A DNA stretch of 64,000 nucleotides from Beroe ovata (taxonomy: Eukaryota > Ctenophora > Nuda > Beroida > Beroidae). The notes below the pieces were generated by a model. That model saw only the letters and a list, made by a program, of their open reading frames with translations, was not told the DNA's origin and did not search any database. Below, one piece after another: positions 59,101-64,000 of this stretch (its first letter is position 1; the number at the start of each line of letters is the position of its first letter). The stretch is from positions 193,292-257,291 of the forward strand of contig CAMPET010000069.1 in assembly GCA_946803715.1 (NCBI GenBank). Direction: 5' to 3'. A program made the position numbers and the translations under genes.

Positions 59101-61851
59101 TGTTTCCGCATATTGATAACTCGGGGCCCTAACTCCCCATGTCTAGATAACATGGGTAACGTGGCGACTAAGTATGTATTAAAATTGTACACGAGTCTGT
59201 CTATCTAGTGTCTGTCTGTATGCCTGTCAACGTGTCTGTCTGTGGGCCTAAGTTGGCTTGTATTTCTGTTTGCTTGTTAATCTTTTTGTCTGTGTTTGTC
59301 CAATGGTAAGCTGTGTGTGTGTGTGTGTGTGNNNNNNNNNNNNNNNNNNNNNNNNNNNNNNNNNNNNNNNNNNNNNNNNNNNNNNNNNNNNNNNNNNNNN
59401 NNNNNNNNNNNNNNNNNNNNNNNNNNNNNNNNNNNNNNNNNNNNNNNNNNNNNNNNNNNNNNNNNNNNNNNNNNNNNNNNNNNNNNNNNNNNNNNNNNNN
59501 NNNNNNNNNNNNNNNNNNNNCTGTGTCTGTGTCTGTGTCTGTGTCTGTGTGTATCTGTGTCTGTGTCTGTGACAGCACGATCTATCCTTGCCGCAGGTTG
59601 AATCTCTCACCAGGCAGAGTACACTTTACCAGGAAGAACTGAGGTCAAGTCTCAACAACACAGAGGTAACTTCTGCTCCTATCAACTGACAGTCGAGTGA
59701 CAGCTACATAACATGACTGTCACAACCGACTGTCATGGCTTAGGTCGGGATACGTGGACCGAATTATTGCTTTATTGGTTTTTTTTAACATTCTTCTTTC
59801 AGAGAACTAGATTCCTGATCCAAATCTAGCCTGTCAAAAGGGCGTTTATACCTGTACCTACAATAACCTGTTTTTATAACTATAGTTTTAGGAATGCGAT
59901 ACATATTTGTGGAAAGCCTGAATGTCCGTGTTGATCATGATGTCTATATCCGGTCATGTTCAACACACTATATTATATTAGAGCACCATGTCCCCTGACA
60001 GCTGTCACAGAGACAACGCCCATAATTGACCCCACTTCCCGATTTCAGAATATGTACCGCAATGTGGATCAGTATATAGGCCAGGCTATGGAGGTTAACA
60101 ACGACTTGGAGGACTTCCTGAATCAAGAAAGCCGAGGCAAGAAAAGCACCCGAGGTCTGTGTCAACTGAATACTCACAAAAACTGATACTTTCCTAATGA
60201 TACGGACAAATATACCTAAGCTCAAAGCATGAACGCTACTTGTTGTGATTGATGCTAGCTGATTTTACGATTGACGCCCTTTTGATATCATATTTTTCTC
60301 AAAAAGTCATGACAGTGAATAGCATCTGTAAGCTTTGATTATGCAATTGAGGATGAATGATGCGGCAGCTTATACTTGAGATGCTGACGAAATGAAATTG
60401 CTCCTTATCATAATGTTACGTTGACAATGGGTGTAGACTGTAGGCTGAAGATTAAAAATAAGATTCTCATGAAACTACATTGACGATTGGTTGCCATGGC
60501 AACTGTGGTCGTCGATCGCTCTAATGGTCTCCCTCTACAGGTCATCGTGTGACGAGTGACAATTTCAAGTCATACCGTCAAGCTAGGATGTACAACACAT
60601 CAGTGGTCCAGGAGAAGGGCAGCAAGGACAGCATGTACTTCAAGAGAAACATCGACAAGAGTATCAGGAGCAACAGGTTGCTAACTACGTACCATGTTGC
60701 CATAGCAACACATCATAGCAACATATAAATCAAGAAATTGCACGTGGTTATTTCGCTTCTGTTCAGTTTCACTGATTTCTGCATTTCAGTCAAACGTCCC
60801 TGGACGGCAAAGACTACCTCTTCACTGCAAACCGTCGTCTCCAGACCTATGAGGAGTGGATGATGCTGAAATGGCAGGAGATGAAGGAGAAGTCTCTGCA
60901 CACGTTAGTTTGATCCGACAGGGGCGCGCATAAGATTTTCGAGTAACTTGTCACTTAGATTTCTCCGTTAACAGAATTCGACTTATGTCTTACCCTGTAT
61001 TTTAGAGTACGATGGACGCCCGTCAAGGTTGAACCTCCAAAGAACATTGACGTCACCCAGCCTCCCCCCGCAAAAGATGTTAAGATCCTGTACAGGTACA
61101 AATCGTCCTTTCTGTTGCCTTGCAATCACACTGTGGCTTTGCAATTACTCTGAAAACATGGGAGTTCAAAAGAACTTTTCTTAATCTTATATGCCACTAC
61201 CTCCTGCCATCTCAGAGAGTACGATGCAAGCAGTGGACGAATCAACAAAGTTGTGGCCACGAATCCCGACGGAGCAAAGATAGAATTCAGAGCGGATCCT
61301 CCCTCTGATGGTAAGTGCTAATCGCGGGTCTTCTAATCTAGGTGTTAGCCGGTGTTAACAATGATACGGAGGTCCTGCGTTGTAGCCTGCAATTTGCAGG
61401 TGTTACTAATCACTTATGCCTGAATGCAGGTGTCAGTACACAGTATACTGTGTTCAGTAATGATTTAAAGTTCAAATGATAAACTGTATGTTATACTGAT
61501 TGCTTCATATTACGGATTGGGACTTGAATTACAACACTCTCAGATGATATGGATGGTAAGCCTGCACAAAGGAGAAAGAGCCCGTATAAATCCAGACCCA
61601 GGATTATTGACCCAGGTTGTAACAAAATGAACTAGTAGTACTCAAATATTCACAATGAACTCATATCATTGACATGACGATTGACGAGTTCTAACTTTCC
61701 AACCCTGTTCTCAGAAACGGCCGCTGCCTACAAACTCCCAACCTACAACTTTGGAGGTTACAGTGGACAAGAGTCATCCTACACCAAGAAACCGCTGAAA
61801 TTCTGCCATCCCACATCCAAACCGAAGAAAACGAGTTCCCTTCTTGCATGA
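50194..61851 (+). CDS. Large ankyrin-repeat/IQ-motif protein, inversin-like architecture
   Basis: Twenty-three exons chain without a phase break into 1,604 residues: 50194-50628, 50712-50882, 50995-51138, 51280-51366, 51435-51535, 51673-51827, 52669-52811, 52983-53268, 53417-53618, 53759-53892, 54087-54247, 54353-54516, 55151-56886, 58429-58469, 58852-58947, 59597-59665, 60049-60154, 60541-60676, 60790-60903, 61006-61095, 61216-61310, 61544-61555 and 61715-61851. Residues ~1-700 are ankyrin repeats (TPLHLACIAGSEEVVATLLE, TALHWCAKN and similar), followed directly by an IQ-like helix (NRIRLAWRRFRRHKYG), as in inversin. One large exon codes ~580 residues: Ser/Pro-rich, then very acidic. The C-terminus has a coiled coil (LRLRLEQELQRTKMEEEIG) and a basic, aromatic-containing tail (PTYNFGGYSGQESSY). 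Only the ankyrin/IQ part resembles inversin; the tail is unrecognised. A ciliary scaffold role is an inference. Alternative end at 56,898-56,900. Confidence 0.9.
51840..52660 (+). other. Long intron 6 of the ankyrin gene
   Basis: Starts with several GTTGTTACTTAG repeats right after the donor at 51,828. The remainder is AT-rich with no exon recognised. Confidence 0.5.
56887..56960 (+). terminator. Alternative 3' end of the ankyrin gene (intron retention and poly(A) signal)
   Basis: If the donor GTAACA at 56,887 is not used, the frame continues NIV and stops at TAG 56,898-56,900; AATAAA follows at 56,955-56,960, within normal distance of a stop in a compact gene. This gives a ~1,308-residue isoform lacking the coiled-coil tail. 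Confidence 0.55.
56961..58428 (+). other. Long intron 13 of the ankyrin gene
   Basis: 1.5 kb, AT-rich, without repeats or exons I can support. It may include the 3' UTR of the shorter isoform. Confidence 0.45.
58985..59065 (+). repeat. 20-bp minisatellite after exon 15 of the ankyrin gene
   Basis: Four units of GTGACCATCATGGTTCACAT with C/G and A/G changes, about 40 bp after the donor at 58,948. Confidence 0.85.
59311..59572. repeat. (GT)n/(TGTGTC)n repeat with 189-base assembly gap
   Basis: GT dinucleotides lead into Ns at 59,332-59,520, followed by a TGTGTC hexamer tract. The gap was probably caused by the repeat. Any open frame across the Ns is meaningless. Confidence 0.95.
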
Positions 61852-62449
61852 TCATTGAACTTTAAGGAAGAGACCTGGCATCACCTTCGTCCTTTAATTC
61901 TATAAATATAACTCCAAAACTGCAAAATGAAATGGATAGCCGATACTCCGAGCGATAGTGCTAATTTGTGAAACTGAAAGAAGAAAGTTTTATTGCATTT
62001 GCACGGTCGTGGTCTTTAAATCATTTTCATGCGCCAATCATTATTTATTTAATTAATATTTATTACATCAAAATGCAAGGCAGCATGAGCAATAAGTGTA
62101 ATTTAACGCAATTCAATTATAACAGCGAATATGAATATGATTGCATGGTCAATGGTATAAACGCACGTACGTACAATGTACATTGCATTGGTTGAATTGC
62201 AGTTGTCTGTGTCAGACCCATGTATCCGACCTCTAGCTCTACTCTCTAGTTAGTTGCCTGGCGATGCTTATACTGCCCAGTGCAGCTGTGCTGTCTGAGA
62301 TCAATAATTTGCCTTTGCTTTGCTTAATTGCTTTACTGTTACACTTAATAAACAGTTACACTTAATAAACAATAAACATAACAGCTTTAACCACTTTATT
62401 TGAAGTCTTGAGTTGTCTAGCGACACGAAATCTAAAACCGCGTACCCGC

Positions 62450-62533
62450 TTGTCAGATTTTATCTGACCTCAGTTTCTCGCGCGCGCGGCGCGCGCGTGC
62501 GCAAGAAACAGGTCAGCTGGTAACATCTGACAA
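62450..62533. mobile_element. Hairpin MITE-like element, copy 4 (84 bp)
   Basis: Type A end TTGTCAGATTTTATCTGACC on the left, CTCAGTTTCTCGCG arm, GCGCGC core, and a type B end on the right (with an extra GCT). The flanks GTACCCGC (62,442-62,449) and ATACCGGC (62,534-62,541) match at 6 of 8 positions, an aged 8-bp target duplication. Confidence 0.75.
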
Positions 62534-62799
62534 ATACCGGCAACGCGGACGGCCACGGCGGCTGTCTGAGAATATAAATAATATAAGTAATTATATGCGC
62601 GCGCAAAGAAATTAAATATATCAATATATCATCGATCGACGCGACAACGTGCGAACGCTATAAATATAATATTTAGCTCTCGAAGCCGAAGGCGCGCAAA
62701 ATAAAAACAAAGATCATATCACATTATCACAACCTGAACCAAGTCATGTCAGATTGCAAATTAAATCTTTACTTGCTACTGAACTAACTCACGCTAAAT

Positions 62800-62844
62800 T
62801 TGTCAGATGTAACCTGACCTTGTCAGATTTTATCTGACCTCAGT
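62800..62844. mobile_element. Two solo ends of the hairpin element in direct orientation
   Basis: A type B-like end (TTGTCAGATGTAACCTGACC) is immediately followed by a type A end (TTGTCAGATTTTATCTGACC then TCAG) with no GC core: a remnant or rearranged element. Confidence 0.65.
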
Positions 62845-63815
62845 TCAATTTTGGTATTGGGGTTGGTATCATGTATTTGTGTGAATGATTTGTTGAATAT
62901 CTTAGAAATTTTGTTGAATATCTTAGAAGTAATCCCTACATGGTCAAAAAGGAGGGCATTAACATTTATTAATCAATCATGCTTATTTGTTCTTTCTTTT
63001 GTAATGCACATTGCTTAGATAGTTGTTAGCTACCTTTCCTATTCTATATTGGACACCTATGTAAGGGTGGTGTTTTTTCATTGGTAGTGAATGCCTTGTT
63101 TTTAGTATATTTGTGATGGTTAGATACCATAACTCTTGTATTTGTGTTTATTTATTTGCTAGTTAGGTCTTGCATACTTCAGCACTCCTTAGTTCTACTT
63201 AATATGATCAATTGTAAAATTTGGGGATGATGTGCATTCTCAGAGAGATCTGGTTCAGCTCAGGATATTCCTGGCAGTTTCAGTGGCTGTTGCCATTCAG
63301 GAAGAGCATGGCATAAGCCCTGGCATGAAGCCATGATTTTTTTCAGGGAGGGGCCTAGATAGAAGAAGAGAGTTTACACTGTATGGAAAATGGAATTCTC
63401 GAAATTCACTTCCATGTCTTTTATTTAAGTAACTTCCTGAAAGTGGAAGCAGGGGTCTGGGACAAGTCTCAAGAAGCCAGAGGTTAAGTTCTGTTACAAT
63501 GGATGAAGTTCTTTGAAATTTTACCAGGGTTCTAATTTTGCAAGGGTAGCCCTGGCCCCTGACCCCCTGCCTCTCCCCCTATGTCTGCCTGCCTGCCTCA
63601 GCCATGATGTAAGGAACCACCATGCTTCAACATGACTGCTGCCCCACCTGGTTGATTAGAGTGACTAAAGCCTACCTCTAAGGCTTACATCAAAGTGGGT
63701 TCTTATACATTGCATCTTAATGCTTCCAATTCTATTTTAGGGTTCAAATAGAACCTACAGTATTTGGAAAGCAATTTGAGTCTTCTCTAGGGCTACAAAA
63801 GATCACTGCAACACT

Positions 63816-64000
63816 GCTATCCCAGGCAGTAAGCAGTAGCTATAAGCTATAACTCCAATCCTAGTAGTTGGTAACTGTCCTAGGATGATCTAAGCAATAC
63901 GCTGGTAAGCTATCCCAGGCAGTAAGCAGTAGCTATAAGCTATAACTCCAATCCTAGTAGTCGGTAACTGTCCTAGGATGATCTAAGCAATACGCTGGTA
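63816..64000. repeat. 93-bp tandem repeat at window edge
   Basis: A unit starting GCTATCCCAGGCAGTAAGCA is repeated exactly at 63,909 with one T/C difference (GTAGTTGG versus GTAGTCGG). The second copy is cut two bases short by the window end, so more copies may follow. Confidence 0.95.

Larger units (their letters stand above)
61852..63815. other. Downstream region of the ankyrin gene
   Basis: No gene recognised. AATAAA near 62,346 and 62,358 may serve the full-length ankyrin transcript. It contains one intact hairpin element, a pair of solo element ends and, at about 62,885-62,930, a short direct repeat of TTGTTGAATATCTTAGAA. Confidence 0.5.

Noticed and set aside
59201-59642. Open frames spanning the N run
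   Set aside because: They consist of unknown bases flanked by GT/TGTGTC microsatellite and carry no information.

Overview
The window is nuclear DNA of an invertebrate animal. Most genes are split by short GT-AG introns (consensus GTGAGT/GTAAGT donors). They encode metazoan families: Piezo, GLG1, PITHD1, a C2orf68-type protein, CTP:phosphocholine cytidylyltransferase and a choline/ethanolamine kinase. Introns and spacers are rich in microsatellites, minisatellites and short palindromic elements. Gene density (about 15 genes in 64 kb) and several intronless genes suggest a compact genome, perhaps of an early-branching lineage; I cannot name the species. A 189-base run of N and a few single N show this is a draft assembly.

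Layout. 0-2.8 kb: two tandem minus-strand genes for secreted Trp/Ser-rich proteins, in a 1,634-bp tandem duplication. 3.4-7.5 kb: the C-terminal exons of a Piezo channel (+). 7.5-9.8 kb: repeat block with short hairpin transposon-like elements. 9.8-15.3 kb: a large unrecognised gene (-), divergent from PITHD1 (15.8-17.4, +). 17.7-19.9 kb: two intronless enzyme genes (+), a Gfo/Idh/MocA dehydrogenase and a Mu-type GST-like protein. 20.2-21.3 kb: C2orf68/UPF0561 homologue (+). 24.2-28.0 kb: cytidylyltransferase followed by choline/ethanolamine kinase (+), two consecutive Kennedy-pathway enzymes side by side. 28.6-30.0 kb: S1 protease with LDLa domain (-). 31.9-33.4 kb: four-finger C2H2 protein (-). 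36.1-48.6 kb: GLG1 (-), with an intronless two-domain Ly6/uPAR-like gene on the opposite strand inside an intron. 48.6-50.2 kb: GC-rich duplicated repeats. 50.2-61.9 kb: a 23-exon ankyrin/IQ gene (+) whose reading phase closes across all exons. 61.9-64 kb: repeats.

Themes. Exon coordinates were worked out by hand from splice sites and phase; identities come from remembered family motifs. Besides the Kennedy-pathway pair, notable points are the Trp-rich paralogues that share a C-terminal module but have unrelated N-termini; a family of 72-95 bp hairpin elements with two distinct ends, target-site duplications and a nearby empty site; genes nested in introns; and minisatellites that run into splice sites.
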